From Labyrinthula sp. Ha (Eukaryota; Sar; Bigyra; Labyrinthulida; Labyrinthulaceae): a stretch of 64,000 bases of DNA. A program made the translations under genes and the position numbers. Numbering within the stretch: position 1 is the stretch's first letter; every line of letters starts with the position of its first letter. The notes beneath the pieces are model-generated. The model saw only the letters and a list, made by a program, of their open reading frames with translations. It had not been told where the DNA came from and did not search any database. Positions 53,561-64,000 of this stretch are shown here, piece after piece. The stretch covers positions 369,122-433,121 of the forward strand of contig JAALGZ010000030.1 in assembly GCA_015227615.1 (NCBI GenBank), in the 5' to 3' direction.

Positions 53561-54486
53561 CTAAAAACACAAGGCTAAAAGTTGCAAAACTAGAAATTTG
53601 TAAAGGCTCAGTAATTTTTTAGGGATGCGATTAGACACAGTACGATAAGCTTTTGAGAAGAATTTTCTAAAGGTTATCGTTAAGGCCACTGTCTCAGTTA
53701 GTAGAAAGGCCTTCAAAGGATTTTTAAGACTGGTGAACTTGCAGAGGTTATTTGTCACACAGTTCTCTAACTAAATTCAACAGCTTCAAAAGCTGTTGGA
53801 ACAGAACAATTCAAACACACCCCTTATACAACTATGGTAAAGAGAATAACAACAGCATTTTGAATAAATCAAAGAGGCACTTAGAGCAGTTTATTGTTTG
53901 TTTCACCCATATTTCTCAAATGATTTTAGCTTAATGACGGATTCCTCAGAAAACTCAGTTGATGGAGCCATGTATCAAGAAACCCATCATAGAAACAAGT
54001 CTAGATTCTTAAATTTTATAGCAAATCTTTGAGCCGAACACAAATTAAATACTTATTAGTGGGAAAAGAATCCCACGGGACTATATAATTCTTGAAATCC
54101 TTCAGGTATACCATTTTGGTCACTATAATTATATTTACACGGACTATGGACCATTGGTTAACTTACTCTTTAAAAATTCGATGAATAAGTATACACCTTG
54201 TGGATATATTCTGATATTTTTCAATCAACGATAGAATATATGAAAGTTAGAAACAACAAGAGTGAATATCTAGCATATTTTCTACACATGAACAGAAACG
54301 AACACTGTTACACAAAAAACATTTGGATAGTTGGACAGAAGCAAAATTTGACATAGTAAGATTTCCCGGTGTCGTCGTTTTATTTAAATAAGACATGTAG
54401 ACAAATATTTTGCTTGAAAAGGAGGGTTACATCCAGCTGTATTCACCTGCAGTCAGCACAAAAGTTTGATTTAAAGATTAGCAAGA

Positions 54487-56605
54487 ATGAAATATGAGAT
54501 TAAGAATTTTGAGTTAAGGAACGTTGAATTTCTGTATCTACTAAGAGTTTATGTGCATGTGGAAATAAGAAACAGCTCCCAACAATATCTTCACAATGAA
54601 GCAGATAGTATAGAACAACAAGGTATTGCAAATAGCATCTGGATATTGATAAGACTTTATTACTGCCAGTCGCTGATTGAATATTTTGCTACCTTTATTA
54701 ATATTTGTGATGATATCCGTAAGGTAAAAAGAAGAAAAAACAAATTCAAGGAAACGAAAATGAAAAGAAATGAGAGGAAAATTTTCCAGTTTCTATGTTA
54801 GGATCTCTTGGATTTAATAATATTTCCGTTTGAGCTGATTTCAGGGAGCGGTCGCGATTGTTGACTCAAAATGTTGTTTTACTATGACCATACCTCTTAA
54901 AAACACAGCCAAAGAAATTGTTAAGGCAACAATTATTAAACGGATTTCCTTGTTTGGGTTTCTGTTACTACCAAGACAGCACCAAGAAGCGTCTCCCAAG
55001 GACAAGAGATTTAAAACATTCACAGTTGACAATTGTATTGAACTCTCTATGAGTAGAATATATCCCACAAATTGAATGATTTTATTTCATGGTACCTTTC
55101 ATTTTCTAGAGCTATCATTGAACAAATTCAAAGTAATTTTTGAAAATAATAATCAACCACCCTGTCTCAATAAATAAAAATTTTAGTAGAAATGTTTCCA
55201 AATAATTTCAACCGATTAATTATTGTTGATCGCATATTACTGGAAGTAGTGATCTTTAAAGAATTAATCACTACTAGACTAAATTTTAAGAAATTCAATT
55301 TCGGAATTCCTTTTTAACTCCAAACTACTAAGCGAAAAAACATGTAAAATACTAAAGTTTAACTATTATTTTGTGAAAGATATATTGGACGTGCAACGTA
55401 TAAAATAAGAGTCTACAGCCACATAAGAGGTAACGGAAGGTACATTTATTTAGAATCATTAATCTGAAGAAGGACAATAAAACAACTTTATGCAAAATTG
55501 AATTTACATATATATATATATATATATATATACTTTTCTCAAATAGAGTATATGTGCATCAAAAAATCTTAAGACGAAGTACAGCTCAAGAGTTGAAACT
55601 TTGGTAAGAAAACTAACTGTAGAGATCAAAAATTTATTCGCAAGAAGGATATATAAGACGAGGTGGAAGCTGATAGTGATGCTGAAGTTAACTCTTAAGA
55701 ATTTCTCATAACATAGGGTCATAAATAGTATTACAAACCGAAAGATAAATAATAATACTTATTTAATAATAGAAGAAGCTATTAACTTCACTAAGCTCGA
55801 TCAATACCCACATATGACAATACAGAAGAACACCACGGGAAACTTAATCTCGTGCTGCTGGACAAATCCAATATAGGAACTACACCTTCGACCTGTGAAT
55901 TAGGAAGAAAACCCGTTAAGAACTTCAAGAATAATGCATTTATTTGGGAACTTAAGAGCTATGACTACAGCTTGAAAATATCAAAAAAAATTAGAAACGA
56001 GTGAAAAACAAGATAAATGTATCTTTGAATGAATTGTAAACAGTACCAATCCAAAATCGCTACAGATACTGTAATTTAAAACTTTGTAACAAGATCAGAA
56101 CAACACCCCTTTTTCCATAGGAAAACAGTGATACGGAACATAATACCCAAGTAGTATTTAGAGTTATATCCTATAGATTTAAACATATGTGAATAAAAAA
56201 ATTCTTACCAGGTAACATTCATAGAACCACGAATTAACACCAATAAGAATGGCAAGCAGATCAAACTATTAAGTACATAACAGCTACAGAAACTCTATTA
56301 AACTATTATTTGAGGGATAGTACAAGGGCTTAGTACAAATTGATGATGATTTCCGAAATTAGTGTTCTCTTAACGAACTATTTAAATTAAATAACAAAAT
56401 TTTCTTGAAATTATGTTCATACACGTTGATTTATGTTAGCTAAGAGATACGTATCTCAATATTACTGGCCAAGAACGTTGTTTTTTGTAATATTACTCTT
56501 CAAACTTTCCCTTAGTAATAGTTATCGGGTATTTTTTTCTATCAAAGTATATACAAAGATGTATCTCTCTATATTGAATATGTTAAACAAAAAATCTTAA
56601 AATGT
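54487..56605. other. non-coding interval after Gypsy-2
   Basis: Frames at 54487-54801 and on the minus strand at 54841-55068 show no domain. A TA dinucleotide run occupies 55507-55532. Nothing else is supported. Confidence 0.4.
55507..55532. repeat. (TA)n microsatellite
   Basis: Thirteen TA/AT dinucleotides in a row. Confidence 0.9.
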
Positions 56606-56776
56606 TTATATCTTGTTGATGATCTTTTGCTTAGTACAAGAACATTTTATCAGATTGTTGCTGTTCTTTCCGCCTGTAGAATATTGACGTCATTGTTAAT
56701 ATTTACAGGAATGGATTTCAATAAAAATTTGTTTCTATTACATGAACGTTTCAGTTTTTTTAAATCTTTCGCATAA
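56606..56776 (+). pseudogene. copia reverse transcriptase trace (Copia-6)
   Basis: A 56-codon frame with LYLVDDLLLSTRTF, matching the copia catalytic YVDD-LLL motif, followed by LLIFTGMDFNKNLFLLHERF, which fits the 'F-x-G-M-x-F' and 'Y-I-L-x-Q' region. Sequence on either side is too decayed to read. Confidence 0.5.
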
Positions 56777-59700
56777 AAATTCGAATTAAATGTTTCATGT
56801 CCTATGGTGAAAACCTATTTATTTAACCCTTACCACAAATATTTTTATTTAGTTAAAGAACACATAGATCTTTATGTAAAACAAAATTAATGAATTCAAC
56901 AATAAAATCGTTGTTACAGACTTTCGGAAAATCTTAATAAAGACGAAGAAACTAAATTTAGCACATCAATAATCAAAAAGTAAGTCATATTTCGTTATGA
57001 AAAAAGATGATATTTCTGCTTTAGCCCCCTAGATGTGAATTATTTATATAAATATGTAGCCTGTAAAAAACGAAACCGGTTTAGAAACGATATGCAATCA
57101 TATTTATGCCACCCGAAACAATGTAACGAAGCTGAAAAGAACATAAAATCCACATGATGGCACAGTATTGTACTTTGTCGTTATAATACTAAATATCAAT
57201 ACAAAGACAAGAAAAAACAAGAACTAAGCAAAATGATCATAAATTGCATGCAAATTTCATAAACTATTTCTTATCAATGCTACATATAAGAACAATTAAC
57301 CTGGAAATGAAGAAGAAAATAAAAGGTACCACTATAGCGACATATAGAAACTATCTCGCATATCTACATCTTTATGCGAATGGTTTTCAAATCAAGAATA
57401 ATTCAAATCAATCCTACGATTGTACGAGTATTGGACTCTATCATATGTGAATACAAACTTTTTTCTCAATCACACCTCTCACATGATCCTAATAATCTAT
57501 AACCAAAAGAGGGGATTTCTTGGGATTGAAAGCAATATTCACAAAATATCCATTGTTTATCAGCTAAAACCAGTTGTAATCTTCTAAAGGTTGCCAAATA
57601 ATAACTTTACTCACTAGCTGGAAACCTATGAATATCTTGGATATGTGAATAGAAGTATTAACCTCGATCAGCGATGGTGTCGTACTCGAACTGGTACTCT
57701 CCCATTAATCACACACATTCATTCAAGGTAATCAAAAACATATTTTAAAATATTATCACATGATTTTATTGAAACAGAAGCTATTGCGCAATTGTTTCTT
57801 GCTAAAATATTACTTGATTTGATTGATATTGCAAAATTAGGAAGGTCCGCTCTTATAATGTAGCTTGAATAGGTAATCCTAGACATATTATAAATGTAGA
57901 TCTTATGGCCTTGCAAATAAGAAAAAAGCTAATATTCTTTGAAAAACCTAGCAACATCCCGGATTGAAAATAATGGAATAAAGGAACGAAGCATCATCAC
58001 TAATAGTTCAAATAACATTTTTCATAGTGGATGTTTTTTCTTAAATAGGAAGAATAAATTCATTGTGACGGTTTATGAATTGAGGACCATATTTATTTTG
58101 TTTATTACAATTTTTAATTATTTTTCTAAGAATTATTTTTTTTTCAAAGTTTATTCATCCTTGTATTATGTAAGGTTGAAATATCAGATCACTAAATTCT
58201 ACCACATCCTAGTATATTGTTTTACCGTCATTGATGGGGCATACAGCTGACGATAGTAGTTTATAGTCCTAGATATATATTTAAAAGAATAAGAAGATAT
58301 AGAGAATTTAAAAAATAAAATTTCTGTGCTGGCTTATATCCTAAAATTTAATCGATATCAAACTTTTTTCCGACTATTACCTAATTTAACTTATTTTATA
58401 TCCAGCTTCCAAGAATAATGATTTCCTATTTAATCAAAATGAAAAATATTATTTTGTTACCGGTAATTTCTCCCCTTTATAATTAATGCTGGCTGTTAAT
58501 ATTGAAATAGAATAGCGAAGTACTTGAATTATATTGCGCACTTTGGTATTTTACAGTTTAATTGTTTTGCTAAGTTGTTAGCCACAAAACACAGAAAAAT
58601 AATAATTTCACACCGGGGACAGATTCTAATTGAGAGCAGACTATTTAGTACATCTCGTGACTATGGGTCAAAGAATTTGCCGATCGAGGTATTCATACGC
58701 TTGATGGTAGAGAAATCAGTGGCGTTGTAACCTCTATGTCGATCGGTTCACTAGAAATAACACAATGTTAGTTTCAACTTTTCCTAATAAAGAAGCGAAT
58801 TATAACTTTTAACCTTAAATTATTTATGAAGAAGTAACAACCAAGTCCTAGAAATACTTAGCATAGCTAAGCTCAAGGTAAAATGGAGAACCATCATAGT
58901 GTTTTATAAGTTTGACATACTTATCGTGTAATTTGAGTAATTTACTTGCTATTGTCATGTAAACTGAAGAAACGGCTCATAAGAAAACACTTTTTTGAAT
59001 CATAACCACTTTGGAAAATAAATCATATAATTTACACCTGGCCAGATCCTATCTTAGAAACTTGATGGAGGTCTTTAATAACTGCAATCTTACTATGCTG
59101 TGCAGAGGAGTTCCATCCGAATATCAATTTGTTTGTGGGCTTCTCACACGCTATTTCGCTCCAAGCTCCTTTGTTTTTGTGAAACAATTATTCTGCTCAC
59201 GAAATAAATTTGTTTAAGCACTACTTTGTTGATACATGAAGTTTTAGTTGAGTAGTTACCTTTGTTTTTAGACGTCTCAAATCCGTCATGATACTGAGAC
59301 AGACTTTAATGAATTAGTTTCTATAGGATGTGATTCTTCAACGAGCGTGTAACTGAAACTTGACATGTGCTTGGTTAAATTTGAATATAAATGGTCATTT
59401 ATATCAATGTTTAAATTAATGAATTAACAGAGCGTGTAAATTTAAGCTTCCAAATTTAGGCCAAATACTCAAAAATCATACTCTACGAAAATTAGGAGGT
59501 ATCTGACGGGAAAACGGGCAATTTGACCCAAAATAAGAAAAAAAAAAGAAAAAGGAAAAAATACAAAAAAAGGAACGAGAAAAATATTGAGAACTTTTTT
59601 GAAAACAAAGGGAGCTATAAACGCCCCCAAAACAATAGAGTTAGAATTATAAGAATATTTTAAAGCTGTCACACAAAAACAGATGTTTGTACACCTTTTA

Positions 59701-59984
59701 ACGGATGCGAACGTTTGCTTCAAGTGGTTCAAGAGGATATCAGTATTTTTTACTTCAGAGATTAAAATTTTAAACTTAACTATTTTAATCATAGCAGAAA
59801 ATATTGTAATGCTATTGTAATAATTATTGATTGTTTCGTTTTTTCAGAAATATGAATTCAAGGATTAATTCATTTCTTCATATATAGTTCCATTCTTAAA
59901 TTTTGACGAAATATAGAGGAAATTTGAAATAACGTGAGGTACACTAAAAGGTACCAAGTAAACATTAAGAGTTTAAAAAAATAT
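56777..59984. other. AT-rich interval without supported genes
   Basis: Several frames of 60-107 codons on both strands, none with a recognisable motif or a second copy in the window. The first few hundred bases may still be Copia-6. Confidence 0.4.
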
Positions 59985-60690
59985 TATATTGTGAGGTTTT
60001 ATTACCCTTGTGCAGCGGGAATCCTTTCATGCTCTCCGATTCTTTAAGAACACCCCTTGACTTGACCATCCCTCCCCACTCTGCCCTCAATGAAAATGAG
60101 GATGAACTTAAACTTTTCCATGACTTGAACACTGAAATGTTAAAAGATATATAGAAGCCAATGAATACATGTTTGAACGGAATTAGTTAGCAATTTATGA
60201 TAATTAATTTTGAAAACTGAAATCGAGAAGATTTAGATTTTTGTTAAAATTAAAATTTAGAACTTAAGTGGGCTCATGCTCTAATCAAGGTGACTTTCTT
60301 GAAAGTGGATTTGATATTTTCATACAGATGGATTTTTTTTGAAAATGAATTTAATATTTTGATCCAGCTGCAACTATTTTATCCAAACTTGTTTTCTCTT
60401 TTTTTGACTCAGCTGCAACTGTTTTATCCAAACTTCTTTCTTCTTTTTCTTGATTTAGCTGCAATTGTTTTGTCCAAACCTTTTCTTTTTTTTTTAATTC
60501 AATGAAAACTTTCTGTTCAGAGACGTTTTCTTTATTCGTTATCCTCCATTGGGTTTTGATACTTAGAAATGTTGGTTTTCGTTAATCTAAAGTCTTGGCA
60601 ATGTAATATCGCGCAGAAATTACACACGTGTAGAGAAATCGTTACCCGTTTTTATCCATGAAAGCTTATGGAAGGCAACTGTTATCAATA
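59985..60690 (+). repeat. dispersed non-coding repeat R, copy 2
   Basis: Matches copy 1 (4400-5035) through 60003-60240 and ends with the dyad block at 60600-60648 (AATGTAATATCGCGCAG, AAATTACACACG, GTAGAGAAATCGTTACCCG). The following ATGAAAGCTTATGGAA resembles the sequence after the dyad in elements A and B (ACAGAACTTTATGGAA). Between 60360 and 60490 GCTGCAACT-GTTTTATCCAAAC-TT occurs three times, about 60 bp apart. Confidence 0.5.
60360..60490 (+). repeat. three tandem copies of a 55-60 bp unit in repeat R2
   Basis: CAGCTGCAACTATTTTATCC, CAGCTGCAACTGTTTTATCC and TTAGCTGCAATTGTTTTGTCC head three consecutive units, each followed by AAAC-TT and a T-rich stretch. Confidence 0.7.
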
Positions 60691-62571
60691 TTAACGACAT
60701 CACAACTTCCCAAAATTAGAATCTTACATCCAATAATGAATCCAACAAAGCAACAAAATTACAAAAGGGAGAAATAAACAACAATAACTATGAAGTAAGA
60801 ACGCAAGTGAAAAAGAAAATGAATAATATGTTGATAATATCCAGGGGAAAGTTATTTAATACCCGTTTAGTACAGGTAAAGAATATATTTCACACAATGT
60901 ACAGGATAATCCGGTGACTTAAAAGTAAATGTATTATTATTTTTCCATGAGGTTCTTATTCTGGGCGATAATATTGCTTGAAGGAAGAGTTAATCTGAGA
61001 GCTGGCTGTGTTTGGAGCAATGGATTGAGTGGATATTTATGGAGAACTTCCACTGGAGAAAAGGAGGATTCTTAAAGAAAATGATGTAGACGAACAATAC
61101 ATAAGAAAGCTTGTCCCAGTTGTGTAGCTCCTCAACTTCGGAATTAAACAATAAATTATTTTTATCGTATCTTCCTCTCTCTTGGAGAAAATATAGTGAA
61201 TCTAGAATGTTGGCAGATGGACATATATGCATAGAGAAAGTTCTCATCGGCATTTTCTCTTAAAGTTTCTGTCACTATAATGATTTTAACCTAAGCGCTA
61301 TCAACCGTCGTACTTCCTATATTACGACTATTCAGAAAATGATTGAAAGCAGGTTTCATTAGTGTAAAATTTCATCAGGCTTTCTAAGAACATGCCTATA
61401 TTTGGTCCCTAGAAAACTCAAATCTAAATGTAGATCTCCATCGCTAAAACTTTCAGTGCTACCAAGTCCTTTCATACTTTTTTTGAAAGGGGGGAAATCA
61501 TCAAAGTGCCACCGTCGTAAGCGAGGTTTTTCTGTATGTATTTCACATCAAAATTCATACACACTTATGCAGAATCCCATTAAGAAATGTGAAAGCTTAT
61601 CTAAGTATCACAGATATACATTGGAAATCTAACATATCCTGCCCATTTTTTAATGAAGATAACCCATTTCCAATCCTGTTCACTTTAGCTATTAATATAC
61701 GTGATTAATCTTGTTGTTCTAGACGAATGAGAAGACTATGCATTAGTTCATTTCCTCGATCATGTTAGCAACCTTGTCCTTGGAAACACACTGTCGATAT
61801 GATGTAGGTTTCTTTGGAGTTTTTAAAATTGCCTGCTTTGAATTCTTAACCTAGCCGCTATGATAAGAAATCAGTTGATCAAGAGTCCATCCTTTTTCCT
61901 TTAATGAGAGTTATTCTCTTCCTATAAACAAGAAATGACAATTTTCAACACGTGTTAAATAAATGTGCGAGAAATAAAGATTCTTGTTTACATATACCCA
62001 GCATATGTTATTTAATTTGTATTTATTCCTTTAAACTATAATGCTACACAGTCTCAGGAAAATTAATAGTTATCTTTATCGAAGTACTGTTAAAGAGCAG
62101 ACTCAGATGCAAGCTTTCTCTCAGAGCTTTATTTAACGAGTGAAAGAAACATATTAACTTCGATTATTTATGGCGCTTCCCACCCGAATCTAAAGAAGCA
62201 GCACGATGTCTAAAAATGACATACAGGGCCTTGGGACGTGTGTAAACTTTGCCAATACCAATCATCTATCCGACCTTCTTACCTCAGGTGACAATCGTCC
62301 AATATCTCGTAACTCTTTGAAGATTTCAATATGGCTTACAGATTGCATTAACCAGCTACAGAACCTTACAGTCTCAGGAAAATAATGAAAAACCACGAAT
62401 AACATAGAAATAAAGTTGAGGAGATAAAGTTGATGAGAGGTATTGATCTTTATTTATTCCGAATGTAGATATGTTTTTCTAGTTTGCAATTGATCTTGAA
62501 AAGTTAATCCTTGGAACCTAGACCCTCCCTCTGCTTCATTTAAGTAGTAAAAATCGAACTTTTTCTCTTAC
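60691..62571. other. interval without supported genes
   Basis: No frame with a recognisable domain. The phrase ACAGTCTCAGGAAAA occurs twice, near 62046 and 62367, with little similarity around it. Confidence 0.4.
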
Positions 62572-62904
62572 TTAATCATTTTTCTCTATTCTTATTAAAG
62601 TTTGAATATATTTATTCTCAGTATCTCTTCCTTTTTTCCTAACTTCTCTTAATTCAAACTTAGGTAAGCCTTTGTTGAAGTAAATCTCTGGAAACCTTCG
62701 ATAAAGTGCAGCTTCATCGGCTGTTAGAGAAATATCGGCATTTTCTAGGAGCTTAACAATCTTAATCTCTTGAGGTTTTACATGGGATCTGATTATTTTT
62801 TCATTTTTATTGGATGTTATTTCATGCTCTGTGTGATCAAAGAACTTAATTTGAAAAAATGTATTTTGCAAAATCAAGATCAAACTTAATACTTTATCAA
62901 ACAA
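62572..62904 (-). CDS. hypothetical small protein (low confidence)
   Basis: 110 aa on the minus strand. A short hydrophobic N-terminus (VLSLILILQNTFF) is followed by a charged, well-mixed sequence (VKPQEIKIVKLLENADISL, LYRRFPEIYFNKGLPKFEL) that looks more protein-like than the other frames nearby. No family is recognised and there is no second copy. It could be a small host gene or part of an exon. Confidence 0.3.
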   Translation of the reverse strand: MFDKVLSLILILQNTFFQIKFFDHTEHEITSNKNEKIIRSHVKPQEIKIVKLLENADISLTADEAALYRRFPEIYFNKGLPKFELREVRKKGRDTENKYIQTLIRIEKND

Positions 62905-64000
62905 TAAAAACCTTCAAGGAATCGCAACTCAAACTAAATTTAGGTTGTATTTTTTTAGTAACCCCAAATATTCTTTATATTTGCTCTTTCAAAAAGCGAT
63001 AGGACGAAGCTGTTATCTATCTTAATCGGTTTGCAACTACTTTGCTAAGTGCATCTAGCTTTACTTCTGATATAAATCCTCTGTATTAGGTCCAATCATC
63101 CCTGTGTATCGTTTGTCAATCATGTTGGAGATCCATTGCGCCATTTTCAGGCTCGTTTGAAATTTCTTTCTTGCTTTTCACTTGTGTTTTGTTCTTTTAA
63201 CAAATCTTGGCTTCGTGACCTCCTGGTCTCAAGTTCTTTTATTGGTACTACCATTAAGAGTGGTCTACAATAGGCTAGCCTAAAAAACTGCTTCCAGCAT
63301 TAACTCACAAGAAAATTTGGTTTATAAAGAAAGAATTCAATAGTATCTTATTTCTCTTATTATGCCGTTAAGAGTTTTATCACCTTGAAGCTAAATTTGA
63401 TGCATGTAGAATATTTTGCCTGTGCATTTTCGCACTTCAGCTAGAAGATACGTTCAGTACGTAAAACTCCATTCTAGAATAAGCAAACGATTCACTGTTT
63501 TCTTAAATACAAAGGGATTACCAAGTGAAAATGAATCTTAACTGATGCTTGTACGTTTGCCCTTCAGTTATGATAACCTATTTCAGTATTTTCTTTATTT
63601 ACTTTGTCACAAGAATGACTACTGCAAGTGAGAGTTTAAAATCCTGGAGCAAATGCAGTCCTCTGTTGACCAGCTTTGTAATTTTTTGTCAATTTCAGAG
63701 AATCCCTATTAAGAACCTGAAGCTGTATTTTTCATAGTTTGACGGATCACCTCTTTTTTGAGCAAATTTATTCTAACTTTGTTTTACAGAGTATAATGCC
63801 ATGCGGAAATTAATAACTGAGGTCTTTGTGTGTTACTCAAGCAAAATCATTGGTTCGAGATTCTATATCATAGGGAGATAGTGTCTGGATTCTAACTAAG
63901 CAGGCCACGAGCAAGCGAATATTTTTGCCTACGGCTTCTAGAAAAAATATTAATCAATGATTTTCTGTCAGTGGACAATACTTCATCCCCTGAAACCTGG
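62905..64000. other. window end without supported genes
   Basis: AT-rich; the 62-codon frame at 63549-63737 has no recognisable motif. Confidence 0.4.

Larger units (their letters stand above)
50703..54460 (+). mobile_element. Gypsy-2, decayed relative of Gypsy-1
   Basis: The parts follow Gypsy-1 in order: gag start (50718-50918), gag core (51300-52005, IKARPRIWSNFKI against LKTKPRSWTNFKA), protease (52247-52567), RT (52800-53760) and RNase H (about 53930-54300, LMTDSSENSVDGAM). It has dozens of frame breaks and stops. The integrase and 3' LTR are not seen. It shows that the family was present long before Gypsy-1 inserted. Confidence 0.75.

Noticed and set aside
54841-55068. Possible copia RNase H trace (LGDASW) on the minus strand
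   Set aside because: Only three residues fit the motif and no neighbouring copia blocks support it.
59469-59792. 107-codon minus-strand frame with hydrophobic C-terminal half
   Set aside because: Low-complexity Phe/Leu stretch arises from an A-rich plus strand; no motif, no second copy.
1-64000. tRNA or rRNA genes
   Set aside because: I looked for B-box-like GGTTCRANNCC with a cloverleaf and for conserved rRNA stretches and saw none; a covariance scan would be needed to exclude them.

Overview
The window is AT-rich nuclear DNA from a eukaryote. It holds Ty1/copia and Ty3/gypsy LTR retrotransposons, a hAT DNA transposon, a spliceosomal SART1/Snu66 protein and a eukaryotic-type cytochrome P450. 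The host-type genes are intronless and tightly packed (two converging genes overlap at their stop codons; two diverging genes are 81 bp apart). A secreted NPP1/NLP-type protein fits an oomycete, a fungus or another fungus-like microbe. I cannot name the species.

Layout. (1) 1-5366: a decayed copy (C1) of an Ulp1/C48-protease repeat element with its small basic ORF, an orphan nuclease-like ORF on the minus strand, a copia gag fragment and a non-coding repeat. (2) 5367-13744: a second copy (A) of the Ulp1 element, split by a copia element (Copia-1) with identical 134-bp LTRs and a 5-bp target duplication. (3) 13745-23390: a gypsy element (Gypsy-1), itself split inside its reverse transcriptase by a 4.5-kb hAT element with an 8-bp target duplication. 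(4) 23391-26419: two head-to-head copies of an unrecognised protein family around an array of about 139-bp repeats. (5) 26420-30394: a third Ulp1 element copy (B), about 99% identical to A and lacking Copia-1. (6) 30544-41361: three old copia elements, one on the plus strand and two truncated ones fused tail-to-head on the minus strand. (7) 41685-50440: the host-gene island: a gypsy RT remnant, a leucine-rich hypothetical protein, SART1, P450, a 2.5-kb gap and the NLP gene. (8) 50441-64000: a heavily decayed relative of Gypsy-1, a copia RT trace, a second copy of the non-coding repeat, and long stretches with nothing I can support.

The window is mostly a nested transposon landscape around a small group of single-copy genes. 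The least explained items are the Ulp1 element family (a C48-type protease with an acidic tail plus a conserved separate basic ORF, no transposase seen), the head-to-head gene family with its repeat array, and an imperfect dyad (GGTGTAA-A-TTACACC type) found near several element boundaries with apparently compensating base changes. Identities and distances were judged by eye.
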